Below are positions 24,884 to 33,403 of a stretch of 64,000 nucleotides of DNA, piece after piece. The notes under the pieces were generated by a model. The model was not told the origin of the DNA. It did not search any database and saw nothing but the letters and a program-made list of their open reading frames with translations. Every line of letters begins with the position of its first letter. Position 1 is the stretch's first letter. The DNA lies in contig NZ_VCBA01000006.1 in assembly GCF_007995245.1 (NCBI RefSeq), positions 124,001-188,000 of the forward strand, in the 5' to 3' direction. This DNA comes from Tateyamaria sp. syn59 (lineage in GTDB: Bacteria > Pseudomonadota > Alphaproteobacteria > Rhodobacterales > Rhodobacteraceae). A program made the translations under genes and the position numbers.

Positions 24884-26079
24884 CCTTGTTTGACCGCCCG
24901 CCGCATATGCGCGTCGGTCTCGTCGAACAGCCGTTGGTAGGTGGTGCGGCAAAGCCCTTTGGGCATGGACGCGTCGTTGGGTTGCCGCGTTTTTTTCCTT
25001 GTGGTCCTGCGCTTGGCCGCCGGGGTCCGCGCGGCGGTCGCGCGCTGAATATCCTTGGCGGTTTCATCGGGGGCGTGAGGATGGCGTAGCGCGAAGCTTT
25101 CCATGAGCACGGCAAGGGGGACCTCAATGCTGTCATCGATGACGAGCGGTGTTTCGGATGCACAGCGGCGGAGTGTCCGGCGCAACGGGCGCAGGTCGCG
25201 CATCTCGGTCTCTGTCACGGGGATCAGGATCCGGTCCCGGCTGTCGATCCCCAAGGGTCGTTGATCGCCGACTGTCGCGCCAAAGCGCAGGCGCAACACA
25301 CCAAGCGCCTGTGCCACGCTTTGATCGCCCCATGTCCGTCTGAGCCAGCTTGATGTTTTCAGCGTGACGGCGATGACCCCGCCAAGGCGGTGGTCGTCCT
25401 GCGAGGCGTGAAAATGCGCGACCTCTTGTGCGAACGCGGGTGTCGGTAGCAGTCGTGTGACCGGATCGAGCCTGGCAGATGCGGACAGGAACGCTGTCCG
25501 CTCGACAAGGTTCACTTCGCGCAGGAGCAGCCAGCCTATGGTGGGCACACTGCACATGTTCAGAAAGAAGACGGTAGGTGCAGCGGCCGTAAAATACCAG
25601 TGCATGATGTCCGATGGAGCGACAAAGGCCGACAGCATGTGAAGGTTGGTAATGAGCCCCAGAACACCCAGTTTTCCGACATCATTCAGCGGAAGCCTAT
25701 GGCGCAAGCTGCCCCAGACATATCCGGAAACACCCGCAAGCAGCATTCCGAGGACACCGGCGGGCATGCCGATCCCGCCGATGGCCAAACGCATGGAGAC
25801 CGCAATGCACAGGCATACCGCAAGGCCCCGGAACCCCAGAAAGGCACCGGCCAGGACGATGGGGACTTGGCGCATGTCAACGATGACACCGTCGGCCGGG
25901 CTGAGTGTCATGGACATTTGCAACCCGACGACCAACGCGAAAAACGCGCCCAGCGTCGGAGCGACATACCATCCGCTGCGCAGGGCAGGGGCCAGCGCAC
26001 TGAAGCTGAGCACCAACAGGCCGAGCACCGCAAGCGAACTTACAAAATCCAAGAGGACCGTCGCATCAACCACTGCCAT
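24880..26079 (-). CDS. 5TM (LytS-type) membrane protein with degenerate GGDEF-like domain
   Basis: 399 residues from ATG 26077-26079, with AAGGGA about 8 bases upstream; a TTG five codons earlier overlaps that site. Six or so hydrophobic segments occupy residues 5-190, including ADGVIVDMRQVPIVLAGAFLG, the pattern of the 5TMR_LYT sensor domain. LDPVTRLLPTPAFAQEVAHF then opens a GGDEF-like fold, but no GGDEF signature follows (DSRDRILIPV lies where it should be), so diguanylate cyclase activity is unlikely. The tail is basic (RTPAAKRRTTRKKTRQ). Possibly a c-di-GMP or ligand-sensing relic; the output is unknown. Confidence 0.78.
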   Translation of the reverse strand: MAVVDATVLLDFVSSLAVLGLLVLSFSALAPALRSGWYVAPTLGAFFALVVGLQMSMTLSPADGVIVDMRQVPIVLAGAFLGFRGLAVCLCIAVSMRLAIGGIGMPAGVLGMLLAGVSGYVWGSLRHRLPLNDVGKLGVLGLITNLHMLSAFVAPSDIMHWYFTAAAPTVFFLNMCSVPTIGWLLLREVNLVERTAFLSASARLDPVTRLLPTPAFAQEVAHFHASQDDHRLGGVIAVTLKTSSWLRRTWGDQSVAQALGVLRLRFGATVGDQRPLGIDSRDRILIPVTETEMRDLRPLRRTLRRCASETPLVIDDSIEVPLAVLMESFALRHPHAPDETAKDIQRATAARTPAAKRRTTRKKTRQPNDASMPKGLCRTTYQRLFDETDAHMRRAVKQG

Positions 26080-26178
26080 ACAATTTCCCTTCAACCACTG
26101 CGCCTTTTAGCGTCCAAGTGTTGAAGAAAGCGCCAAGCCGGCTGTCTGGATCCAACCGAAATATTTAGAATTTATGGA

Positions 26179-26646
26179 TTATTTGACGGCTTTGGTCGCG
26201 ATACTGGCAAAGATCGCGTCCAGTTCGTCGGCCAGCGCGGCGAGGTCGTCACCGGCCTCCGGCACATAGGGCGCAAAGACTGTCGAGGGCAACTTGTAGC
26301 TGAGCGTAGCGGTGCCGTCCGCGTTTTCGGTCACGTAGACGCGGATCGGTGCTTCGATCATCGCCGCGGTCGACAGGTTCAGGACATTCACGGCGTAGGC
26401 ATTGTTGAAAAGTCCAATCACCCGGTTGCCGGGGATGGTGATGCCGCGCGCCTTGGCGGCCCCGGTCGGTCCGGCTTGCGTGACGACGCCCATCTTGTTG
26501 GCTTTGGCTGCCGTTTTCACATCAGCGATCAACTGGTCATAGGTCTTGGATGTGGGTGTGACGGACCAGCCATCCCGCGGGGCCATGTCGGCCTGTGCCG
26601 TCGCGGTGGTCAGGATCAGAGCAAGCGTGGCGAGGGGCAGGCGCAT
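26179..26646 (-). CDS. DUF302 family periplasmic protein
   Basis: 155 residues with a signal peptide (about 1-20, MRLPLATLALILTTATAQA). The start at 26644-26646 has GGAG 8 bases upstream; a 45-residue in-frame extension is not needed. The body (VTQAGPTGAAKARGITIPGN, then VIGLFNNAYAVNVL and EAPIRVYVTEN) is the DUF302 fold. No catalytic role is established for the family. It is divergent from the lytic transglycosylase with a 109-base gap. Confidence 0.82.
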   Translation of the reverse strand: MRLPLATLALILTTATAQADMAPRDGWSVTPTSKTYDQLIADVKTAAKANKMGVVTQAGPTGAAKARGITIPGNRVIGLFNNAYAVNVLNLSTAAMIEAPIRVYVTENADGTATLSYKLPSTVFAPYVPEAGDDLAALADELDAIFASIATKAVK

Positions 26647-26755
26647 GGGTGGTCTCCGACATTGAATACCGGCACAGGGAAGCATGTGGGCGGAGCCTTG
26701 CCCAATCACGTCTGTGTGCGTGGATTTTGCCCGGACGGACGGGTAGGGAAAGCCC

Positions 26756-27232
26756 ATGAAACGCTTGCTTGTGATTGTCATGCTGGTCGCAGTGGCGGCC
26801 TGCGCATCGCCCGAACCCGAGGCGCCGCCCGTGTCGGCCGTGCCGCTTTATCCCAACGAGACACCCGAGTTGCGCGCCCAGATCGAGGCGGCGGCTGTCG
26901 AGAACGACATACCCGTGGCCTTGGTGCAGAGGGTGGTTATTCGCGAAAGCACCCACCGCCCGTGGGCGCGGAACGGGCCCTATTACGGGTTGATGCAGAT
27001 TCTGCCCGCGACCGCCCGTAGCATGGGGTTTCGTGGGCAACCCACTGATTTGCTGGATGCGGAGACCAACTTGAAATACGCGACACGCTATTTGCGGGGG
27101 GCGTGGCTTGTGTCCGGTGGGGATATGGATGAGGCAGTCATGTGGTATGCGCGTGGCTACTACTTCGAGGCCAAGCGGTTGGGTCTGATCGAGGAAACCG
27201 GCGTGGATGGGCGCAAGGTCTGGCCGGATTGA
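26756..27232 (+). CDS. Lytic transglycosylase (SLT domain) lipoprotein
   Basis: 158 residues. The signal sequence ends in a lipobox-like VAVAAC (Cys16). The SLT domain has the catalytic glutamate in VVIRESTHRPWA, then YYGLMQILPATARSMGF and the AETNLKYATRYLR helix. It would cleave peptidoglycan glycan strands in the periplasm, anchored by lipid. The protein is short, almost only the catalytic domain. Upstream divergent DUF302 and downstream convergent mcl1 give no functional link. Confidence 0.88.
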   Translation: MKRLLVIVMLVAVAACASPEPEAPPVSAVPLYPNETPELRAQIEAAAVENDIPVALVQRVVIRESTHRPWARNGPYYGLMQILPATARSMGFRGQPTDLLDAETNLKYATRYLRGAWLVSGGDMDEAVMWYARGYYFEAKRLGLIEETGVDGRKVWPD

Positions 27233-27294
27233 AGCCGGTGCGTGACGCTCTTTGCCCGCGGCAAAGACGCCCCACCCACCGTCCCTGATTTGGT

Positions 27295-28254
27295 TTAGGT
27301 GCTGGCGATCATCTCGGACTGCCGCACGATCACTTCGGCCTGCTTGATCGAGGCGATGTCGACGAGGCGGCCCTTGTAGACGGTTGCCCCTTCGCCTTTG
27401 GCCTTGGCTTCTTCCATGGCGGCGAGGATTTCGCGGGCTTCGGTGATGGCTTCCTCGGACGGGGTGAAGACGTCGTTGGCGAGTGCCACCTGCTTGGGGT
27501 GGATCGCCCATTTGCCGACCATGCCGAGCGTGGCCGAGCGCAGGGCCTGTGCGCGGAATCCTTCGTCATCGGAGAAGTCGCCGAAGGGGCCGTCGACGGG
27601 CAGGACGCCGTGGGTGCGGCAGGCCGCCACGATGGCGGCTTGTGCCCAGTGCCACGGGTCGGACCAGTGTTTTTGCCCTTCGTGCAGCATGTAGTAGTTC
27701 GCCTGCGTGCCGCCGATGCCGGTGGTGGCCATGCCCATGGAGGCGGCGAAGTCGGCAGCGCCCAGCGACATGGCGGCAAGGCGGGGGGAGGCGGCGGCGA
27801 TCTCTTCGACATGGGCGATGCCGGCGGCGGATTCGATGATCACTTCGAAGGTGATCTTCTTGCTGCGTCCTTTGGCGGCCTCGATAGCAGTGACCAGCGC
27901 GTCAACGGCGTAGATGTCGGCGGCGCAGCCCACCTTGGGGATCATGATCTGGTCGAGACGGTCGCTGGCTTGCTCAAGCAGGTCCACCACGTCGCGGTAC
28001 CAGTAGGGGGTGTCGAGGCCGTTGATCCGGACGCTGAGTGTCTTGGTGCCCCAGTCGATATTGCCGATGGCTTCGATCACGTTGGCGCGGGCGCTGTCCT
28101 TGTCGGAGGGGGCCACGCTGTCTTCGAGGTCGAGGTTGATGACGTCGGCGGCCGAGCCTGCCATCTTTTCAAAGATCGCGGGGCGCGAGCCCGGACCGAA
28201 GAGCTGGCAGCGGTTTGGGCGGGCAGGGGGCGTCGGTTGAAGGCGGAATGACAT
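27295..28254 (-). CDS. mcl1: L-malyl-CoA/beta-methylmalyl-CoA lyase
   Basis: 319-residue HpcH/HpaI-fold enzyme nearly collinear with the Mcl1 I know from Rhodobacter. It cleaves malyl-CoA to acetyl-CoA and glyoxylate and beta-methylmalyl-CoA to propionyl-CoA and glyoxylate, in the ethylmalonyl-CoA and methylaspartate-type acetate assimilation routes. Key stretches are MSFRLQPTPPARPNRCQLFG, VINLDLEDSVAPSDKDSAR, IMIPKVGCAADIY, FEVIIESAAGIAHVEEI (metal-binding Glu) and MVGKWAIHPKQV. This would be useful here because taurine is dissimilated to acetyl-CoA. Monocistronic. Confidence 0.93.
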   Translation of the reverse strand: MSFRLQPTPPARPNRCQLFGPGSRPAIFEKMAGSAADVINLDLEDSVAPSDKDSARANVIEAIGNIDWGTKTLSVRINGLDTPYWYRDVVDLLEQASDRLDQIMIPKVGCAADIYAVDALVTAIEAAKGRSKKITFEVIIESAAGIAHVEEIAAASPRLAAMSLGAADFAASMGMATTGIGGTQANYYMLHEGQKHWSDPWHWAQAAIVAACRTHGVLPVDGPFGDFSDDEGFRAQALRSATLGMVGKWAIHPKQVALANDVFTPSEEAITEAREILAAMEEAKAKGEGATVYKGRLVDIASIKQAEVIVRQSEMIAST

Positions 28255-28374
28255 GGCGCGACCTTTGGTAAGATAATTTCGTTTTGGCTGTCTTGGCTGG
28301 TATTAAATTGCGCTAGCGGCTGCAAGGGCCATTTTGCAGGTGCAGCATCGGGCGAAGATTCTGTGGTGGTGTCA

Positions 28375-28390
28375 TTCTCGTGTGCGAGAA
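28375..28390. promoter_or_regulatory. Palindrome TTCTCG-TGTG-CGAGAA between mcl1 and dgcN
   Basis: A perfect 6-bp inverted repeat with a 4-base centre in the 257-base divergent region 28255-28511, 121 bases from the mcl1 start and the dgcN start alike. It is a candidate operator; the regulator is unknown. Confidence 0.35.
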
Positions 28391-28511
28391 AATTCGACAA
28401 ATACTGAATTGGCGCACAAATCTTCGAAGATGGGGTGAATTCGGAAGTGTTTCGCGATGTGCTTGCGCCGCACTTGCGTAGACTGCCCGGCAAGGACCAA
28501 GGGGATGTCAG

Positions 28512-29510
28512 ATGATTCAAACACCGTATCTTTTGTTTTTGGGTGACGCGCCGGACCAACTGGCGGCCAAGGTGGCGCAGGGGATCAAGGATTGGCGTCC
28601 CGAGAATGCCGTGGGCCAGATCCGGCTGGAGGGCTGTGGCGCGGATATGGGCCTGACCGATATGACTCTAGAGGAAGGCTTGGCTGCCGGGGCCAAGACA
28701 CTGGTGATCGGTGTTGCGAACCGAGGTGGCGTGATCTCGGACGCCTGGAAGGTGGTTTTGGTCGAGGCCTTGAAGCTGGGCTACGATCTGGCGGCCGGGC
28801 TGCACAACCTGCTGCGCGACGAGGACGAATTGCAGGCGGCGGCCAAGGTGAACGGGCGGACGCTGCATGATGTGCGGGTGCCGACGATTGCCTATCCCAT
28901 CGCCAACGGCAAGAAGCGCAGCGGCAAGCGGGTGTTGGCCATTGGCACCGATTGTTCCTGCGGCAAGATGTACACCGCCATGTCGATGGATGCGGAGATG
29001 CGCGCGCGGGGGATGAACTCGGACTTCCGGGCGACCGGACAGACCGGCATTCTGATCACCGGCAAGGGCGTGCCGCTGGATGCCGTCATCGCCGATTTCA
29101 TGGCGGGTGCTGTCGAGTATCTGACCCCGGACAATGATGACGATCACTGGGATCATATCGAGGGACAGGGCAGCCTGTACCATGTGTCCTATTCCGGTGT
29201 GACCATGGCGCTGATCCACGGCGGCCAGCCGGATGCGCTGGTGCTGTGTCACGAGCCTACCCGGACACACATGCGCGGGCTGCCGCATTACGGGTTGCCG
29301 ACGCTGGAGCAGTTGCGCGACACGGCTCTGCCGATCGCGCAGGTGGCGAACCCGGGCTGCTTTGTGGCAGGTGTGTCGGTCAACACCAAGGCGTTGGGCG
29401 AAGATGCCGCGCGGGCGTGTTTGGCGGAGATCGAGGACCGTATGGGGCTGCCCACCACCGACCCGTTCCGTTTTGGGGCTGGCAAGCTGGTGGATGCTTT
29501 GACATCCTGA
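28512..29510 (+). CDS. dgcN: D-glutamate N-acetyltransferase-like protein (DUF1611)
   Basis: 332-residue DUF1611 protein. The C-terminal domain has a P-loop-like AIGTDCSCGKMYTAM (Gly145-Lys152), followed by FRATGQTGILITGKGVPLDA and LVLCHEPTRTHMRGL. DUF1611 proteins encoded beside a dipeptide-epimerase-like gene were described in marine bacteria as DgcN, which acetylates D-glutamate before epimerisation. The next genes here are exactly a dipeptide-epimerase-like enolase and a D-amino-acid transaminase, giving a coherent D-amino-acid catabolic set. Function is by homology and context. ATG 28512 follows GGGGATG about 5-9 bases upstream. Confidence 0.8.
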   Translation: MIQTPYLLFLGDAPDQLAAKVAQGIKDWRPENAVGQIRLEGCGADMGLTDMTLEEGLAAGAKTLVIGVANRGGVISDAWKVVLVEALKLGYDLAAGLHNLLRDEDELQAAAKVNGRTLHDVRVPTIAYPIANGKKRSGKRVLAIGTDCSCGKMYTAMSMDAEMRARGMNSDFRATGQTGILITGKGVPLDAVIADFMAGAVEYLTPDNDDDHWDHIEGQGSLYHVSYSGVTMALIHGGQPDALVLCHEPTRTHMRGLPHYGLPTLEQLRDTALPIAQVANPGCFVAGVSVNTKALGEDAARACLAEIEDRMGLPTTDPFRFGAGKLVDALTS

Positions 29511-29514
29511 CCTT

Positions 29515-29575
29515 CGGCCCCGTGGCTGGTCGACCCTTCGGGGAGGATTTTTTGAAACAGGGAAGGGTGGACCCA
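29515..29575 (+). repeat. Family A intergenic repeat between dgcN and dgcA
   Basis: Holds GACCCTTCGGGG then GGATTTTTTGAAACAGGGAAGG, matching the second arm of the copies at 2280 and (inverted) 41352. It fills the gap between two genes that look like one operon. Confidence 0.65.
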
Positions 29576-30540
29576 TGCGCATTGAAGTGACGCGGGACGT
29601 GTTTCGGCTGGCCCAGGCCTTTACCATTTCGCGGGGGTCGCGGACCGAGGCGCATGTGTTGACGGTGCGCGTGTCCGATGGCGTGCATATCGGGTGGGGG
29701 GAATGTGTGCCCTATGCCTGGTATGATGAGACGTTGGACTCTGTGACGGCAGAGATCGAAGCGCTGTCTGGGGAGCTGACGCGCGAGGGGCTGTACGACT
29801 TGCTGCCTGCTGGTGCGGCGCGCAATGCCGTCGATTGTGCGTTGTGGGATCTGGAAGCGAAGCAAGCGGGCAAGCGCGCTTGGGAGTTGGCTGGTTTGGC
29901 GGTACCCGGGCCGGAGATCACGGCCTATACCCTGTCGTTGGACACGCCCGAGGCCATGCAGGCGCAGGCGGCGGAGCATGCGCATCGGCCCCTGCTGAAG
30001 ATCAAGCTGGGCACGCCGGATGATATGCCACGGCTGGAGGCGGTGCGGGCGGGTGCGCCCAAGTCGCGTATCATTGTTGATGCCAATGAGGGGTGGTCTG
30101 CCGAAGTTTATGCCGATCTGGCGCCGCATCTGGTGCGTCTGGGTGTGCAGATGGTGGAGCAGCCGCTGCCTGCGGGCGATGACGAGGCCCTGATTGGGCT
30201 GGAGCGGCCCGTGCCCGTGTGTGCCGACGAGTCTTGCCATGACCGGTCTGACCTACCTGCGCTGAAGGGCAAGTATGACATGTTGAATATCAAGGTCGAC
30301 AAGACCGGAGGGTTGACCGAAGCGCTTGCCCTGCGTGATGCGGCGCGGGCCGAAGGCTATGACATCATGGTGGGTTGCATGGTTGGCTCGTCCCTTGCCA
30401 TGGCACCTGCGACGCTGGTGGCGCAGGGCGTGGCTGTGACAGATCTGGATGGGCCTTTGCTGCTGGCGGAGGATCGGCAGGCGCCGCTGGTCTTTGATGA
30501 GGCCGGGGTGCATCCGCCCGAGGCGGCCTTGTGGGGATGA
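29575..30540 (+). CDS. dgcA: N-acetyl-D-glutamate racemase-like enolase (dipeptide epimerase family)
   Basis: 321-residue enolase-superfamily protein. The KxK catalytic pair is Lys142/Lys144 (LKIKLG), metal ligands Asp169 (IVDANEGW), Glu195 (VEQPLP) and Asp218 (CADES), and the second acid/base is in NIKVDKTGG; GCMVGSSLA closes the barrel. This is the dipeptide epimerase/muconate-cycloisomerase subgroup. Next to dgcN, it is most likely the racemase that turns N-acetyl-D-glutamate into the L form. L-Ala-D/L-Glu epimerase of peptidoglycan recycling is the alternative. Its gap from dgcN holds a family A repeat. Confidence 0.8.
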   Translation: MRIEVTRDVFRLAQAFTISRGSRTEAHVLTVRVSDGVHIGWGECVPYAWYDETLDSVTAEIEALSGELTREGLYDLLPAGAARNAVDCALWDLEAKQAGKRAWELAGLAVPGPEITAYTLSLDTPEAMQAQAAEHAHRPLLKIKLGTPDDMPRLEAVRAGAPKSRIIVDANEGWSAEVYADLAPHLVRLGVQMVEQPLPAGDDEALIGLERPVPVCADESCHDRSDLPALKGKYDMLNIKVDKTGGLTEALALRDAARAEGYDIMVGCMVGSSLAMAPATLVAQGVAVTDLDGPLLLAEDRQAPLVFDEAGVHPPEAALWG

Positions 30541-30636
30541 GGCTGCTTGGGTGCGACAGTGCGCCTGCGCCCCTTGCGCCCATTGAAATCGTAACATAAC
30601 GCCACGCGCAAAGACCTGCCCGAAGGAGCGAAGCCC

Positions 30637-31500
30637 ATGACCCGGACCGTATATGTAAACGGAGAGTACCTGCCCGAGACCGAGGCCAAGGTGTCGATTT
30701 TTGACCGGGGGTTCCTGATGGCCGATGGGGTTTATGAGGTGACATCGGTGCTGGACGGCAAGCTGATTGACTTTGACGGCCATGCTGTGCGCTTGCAGCG
30801 GTCGCTGGATGAGTTGGAGATGCAGTCGCCGATCTCGAAGGATGACCTGCTGGAGGTGCATCGCGAGTTGGTGCGTTTGAACGGGATCGAAGAGGGGATG
30901 ATATATCTTCAGATCACGCGGGGCGCGCCGGATGATCGTGACTTTGTCTTCCCTGATCCCGAGACGACCGAACCTACCATCGTGCTGTTTACCCAGAACA
31001 AGCCTGGTCTGGCCGACAATCCGGCGGCCAAGAAGGGGATGAAGGTCATCAGCATCGACGACATCCGCTGGGGGCGTCGCGATATTAAGACGGTGCAGCT
31101 GCTCTATCCGTCCATGGGCAAGATGATGGCCAAGAAGGCGGGGGCCGATGATGCCTGGATGATCCAGGACGGGTTCGTGACTGAGGGTACGTCGAACAAC
31201 GCCTATATCGTGAAGGGCAACAAGATCATCACGCGCGCCCGGTCGAACGACATTCTGCACGGGATCACCCGTGCGGCTGTGCTGCGGTTCGCCAAGGAAG
31301 CGCAGATGGAGGTTGAAGAGCGCAATTTCACCATCGAAGAGGCGCGTGAGGCGGATGAGGCGTTCATCACCTCGGCCTCGACTTTCGTGATGCCGGTCGT
31401 GGAGATTGACGGCGAGAAACTGGGTGAAGGTGTGCCCGGTCGCGTGGCCCCGCGCCTGCGCGAAATCTATCTGGACGAGAGCCGCAAGGCCGCCATCTAA
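30637..31500 (+). CDS. dat: D-amino-acid aminotransferase
   Basis: 287-residue fold-type IV PLP enzyme. The PLP lysine is Lys151 (GRRDIKTVQLLYPS), with the N-terminal YVNGEYLPETEAKVSIFDRG and the C-terminal EGTSNNAYIV and HGITRAAVL. These fit D-alanine aminotransferase better than branched-chain or aminodeoxychorismate enzymes. It would move amino groups from D-amino acids to 2-oxoglutarate, forming D-glutamate, the substrate of the upstream dgcN/dgcA pair. GAAGGAG lies about 11 bases before the ATG. A strong terminator follows. Confidence 0.88.
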   Translation: MTRTVYVNGEYLPETEAKVSIFDRGFLMADGVYEVTSVLDGKLIDFDGHAVRLQRSLDELEMQSPISKDDLLEVHRELVRLNGIEEGMIYLQITRGAPDDRDFVFPDPETTEPTIVLFTQNKPGLADNPAAKKGMKVISIDDIRWGRRDIKTVQLLYPSMGKMMAKKAGADDAWMIQDGFVTEGTSNNAYIVKGNKIITRARSNDILHGITRAAVLRFAKEAQMEVEERNFTIEEAREADEAFITSASTFVMPVVEIDGEKLGEGVPGRVAPRLREIYLDESRKAAI

Positions 31501-31514
31501 CCCCCCGATTTCAG

Positions 31515-31552
31515 GCCCGCTTTTCGATTATCCCTTGAAAAGCGGGCTTTTT
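31515..31552 (+). terminator. Rho-independent terminator after dat
   Basis: Perfect 11-bp stem GCCCGCTTTTC with GAAAAGCGGGC (31515-31525 / 31537-31547), loop GATTATCCCTT, then TTTTT. The near-palindrome TTCCCATTTGGGAA just after (31554-31567) may belong to the next promoter. Confidence 0.88.
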
Positions 31553-31600
31553 ATTCCCATTTGGGAATGTGAACTATATTAACATCGAGGGATAAATTAA

Positions 31601-32494
31601 ATGAATGAAGAGATCATCCTGAGCCTTTTGAGCGAGAATCTGATCCTGATTCTGGCTGCCCTTTTCCTGCTGGTCTGTCTGTTTCTGGGCGTGCGCATCG
31701 TGCCGCAGGCTGACAAGTTCGTGGTCGAACGCTTTGGCCGCCTGCATTCGGTGCTTGGGCCAGGCATCAACTTCATCGTGCCGTTTCTGGACGTGGTGCG
31801 CCACAAGGTGTCGGTGCTGGAGCGCCAGTTGCCCAATGCGAACCAGGACGCGATTACGTCGGACAACGTGCTGGTGCAGGTGGAAACCAGCATCTTTTAC
31901 CGCGTGACCGAGCCTGAGCGGACGGTGTATCGTATCCGTGACGTGGATGGTGCTGTGCAGACCACCGTTGCAGGTATCGTGCGGGCCGAGATCGGTAAGA
32001 TGGAGCTGGACGAGGTGCAGTCGAACCGGTCGCAGTTGATCGACCAGATCAAGCATCTGGTGGAAGAGGCCGTAAACGACTGGGGTATTGAGGTGACGCG
32101 GGCCGAGATCCTGGACGTGAACCTCGACAAGGCGACGCGCGATGCGATGTTGCAGCAGTTGAATGCCGAGCGCGCCCGTCGTGCGGCAGTGACCGAGGCC
32201 GAGGGCAACAAGCGGGCCATGGAACTGAACGCGGATGCGGAGTTGTATGCCGCTGAGCAAGCGGCCAAGGCGCGCCGGGTTGAGGCGGAGGCCGAAGCCT
32301 ATGCGACGCAGGTGGTGGCAGAGGCGATTGCGTCCCACGGGATCGAGGCCGCGCAGTATCAGGTGGCGCTCAAGCAGGTTGATGCCGTGTCGACCATTGC
32401 TTCGGGTGCCGGACAGCAGACCATTGTATTGCCGTCGAGTGCGATGGATGCGTTTGGTGAAGCCTTTGGCATGTTGAAAGGGAGGAAAGTGTGA
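31601..32494 (+). CDS. SPFH/stomatin-like protein (QmcA type)
   Basis: 297 residues. One N-terminal membrane segment (about 9-30) is followed by the SPFH/PHB domain (FVVERFGRLHSVLGPGINFI, then VPFLDVVRHKVSVLERQL) and a long Ala/Glu-rich coiled coil (about 180-245), ending in QQTIVLPSSAMDAFGE. These proteins form membrane microdomain scaffolds and often influence proteases. The stop overlaps the start of a NfeD protein, its usual partner. Confidence 0.9.
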   Translation: MNEEIILSLLSENLILILAALFLLVCLFLGVRIVPQADKFVVERFGRLHSVLGPGINFIVPFLDVVRHKVSVLERQLPNANQDAITSDNVLVQVETSIFYRVTEPERTVYRIRDVDGAVQTTVAGIVRAEIGKMELDEVQSNRSQLIDQIKHLVEEAVNDWGIEVTRAEILDVNLDKATRDAMLQQLNAERARRAAVTEAEGNKRAMELNADAELYAAEQAAKARRVEAEAEAYATQVVAEAIASHGIEAAQYQVALKQVDAVSTIASGAGQQTIVLPSSAMDAFGEAFGMLKGRKV

Positions 32495-32778
32495 TGACGG
32501 CTTTGTGGAGTATCTGGTGGGCGTGGATCGTGGCCGCCCTGATCTTTGCCTTCATTGAAGTGTTCGTGCCTGCCTTTGTCTTTCTGGGCATGGCTGTGGG
32601 CGCGGTTGTCGTGGGCGTCGCGCTGGGGTTTGGCGCGCTGGGCTGGATCGGGGCTGGGTTGCCTGCGCTTCTGTTGCTCTTTGCGGTGTCATCCGTGGCC
32701 GCGGCTGTTGGACTGCGCAGCGTGATCGGCGTGCGCCGGGGGCAGGTGCGGATTGTCGAGCGTGACATCAATGACTAA
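32494..32778 (+). CDS. NfeD-like membrane protein
   Basis: 94 residues with three hydrophobic segments and no C-terminal OB domain, so the short membrane-only NfeD form. GGGAGG lies before the start; ATG 32494 shares its first base with the SPFH stop, and GTG 32491 is an alternative. SPFH-NfeD pairs are a conserved two-gene unit in membrane quality control. Confidence 0.83.
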   Translation: MTALWSIWWAWIVAALIFAFIEVFVPAFVFLGMAVGAVVVGVALGFGALGWIGAGLPALLLLFAVSSVAAAVGLRSVIGVRRGQVRIVERDIND

Positions 32779-32781
32779 GGG

Positions 32782-32808
32782 GTAAGGCGGAGGACACCTC
32801 CGCCTTAC
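32782..32808. repeat. Family B palindrome GTAAGGCGGAGG-ACA-CCTCCGCCTTAC
   Basis: A perfect 12-bp stem with 3-base loop between the convergent NfeD and OsmC-like genes, 4 bases from each stop. It shares GGCGGxGG-ACA and CGCCTTACG with copies at 13849 and 42518. Without a T-run it is more likely a REP-type element, possibly acting as a two-way transcription stop. Confidence 0.75.
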
Positions 32809-32812
32809 GAGT

Positions 32813-33403
32813 TCATGCGCCGTTGCCTGCGTGGCTGAGCAGTTCGTCCCCGTTGTGCACCAGCCGCGTGGTCCACGGAATCGGATTGCGCAGGGCGAAA
32901 TGAGCCATGCAGGCGCCCTCGGCCTCGGCCAGCAGCGCCTCGATCCGGTCGCGCGGTTCGGGGCTTTCGATCAGCACATGGGTTTCAACCAGTTCAGTTT
33001 TGCCATCCGTGGTGTGGCCGAAGTCGCGCATGTGCCCGAGGTTGGTGGCAAAGCGCACCCGTTGTTCCAGCCTCAGCGACGTGATCTCGATCTTGCGGGC
33101 GGTGTAGATGTCGGTGAGGTGGGTCATCAGGCAGAAGCCGATGCCCGCGCAGAAATAGGCGAGCGGCGGTGGGGCCTGATCCTCACCCACGGGCGGCTGT
33201 TCATCGCAATAGAGTGTGAGCGGCGAGAAACCGGGGATGTTGACCGAGACGGAGCCGGTCTTGTGCTGTTTGGTGCTTGCTTCGGCGACGAGGTTGACCT
33301 CGAATTGCAGCGGGTCCGGGGCCTTGGCCCGTTTGAACGGCTCGGGGGTGAATGCCGTTGGGGTTGGGGCGTCTGTCGCGCGGGCGCCGACGCGGTAGCT
33401 CAT
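32813..33403 (-). CDS. OsmC family protein
   Basis: 196 residues from ATG 33401-33403 (MSYRVGARATDAPTPTAF), overlapping the DUF1244 stop upstream. The OsmC-like region includes PPVGEDQAPPPLAYFCAGIG with one conserved Cys, then FCLMTHLTDIYTAR. OsmC proteins reduce organic hydroperoxides with two cysteines; here the second active Cys is not in the usual place, so activity is uncertain. A 29-residue in-frame extension would overlap the DUF1244 gene and is rejected. Confidence 0.75.
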   Translation of the reverse strand: MSYRVGARATDAPTPTAFTPEPFKRAKAPDPLQFEVNLVAEASTKQHKTGSVSVNIPGFSPLTLYCDEQPPVGEDQAPPPLAYFCAGIGFCLMTHLTDIYTARKIEITSLRLEQRVRFATNLGHMRDFGHTTDGKTELVETHVLIESPEPRDRIEALLAEAEGACMAHFALRNPIPWTTRLVHNGDELLSHAGNGA

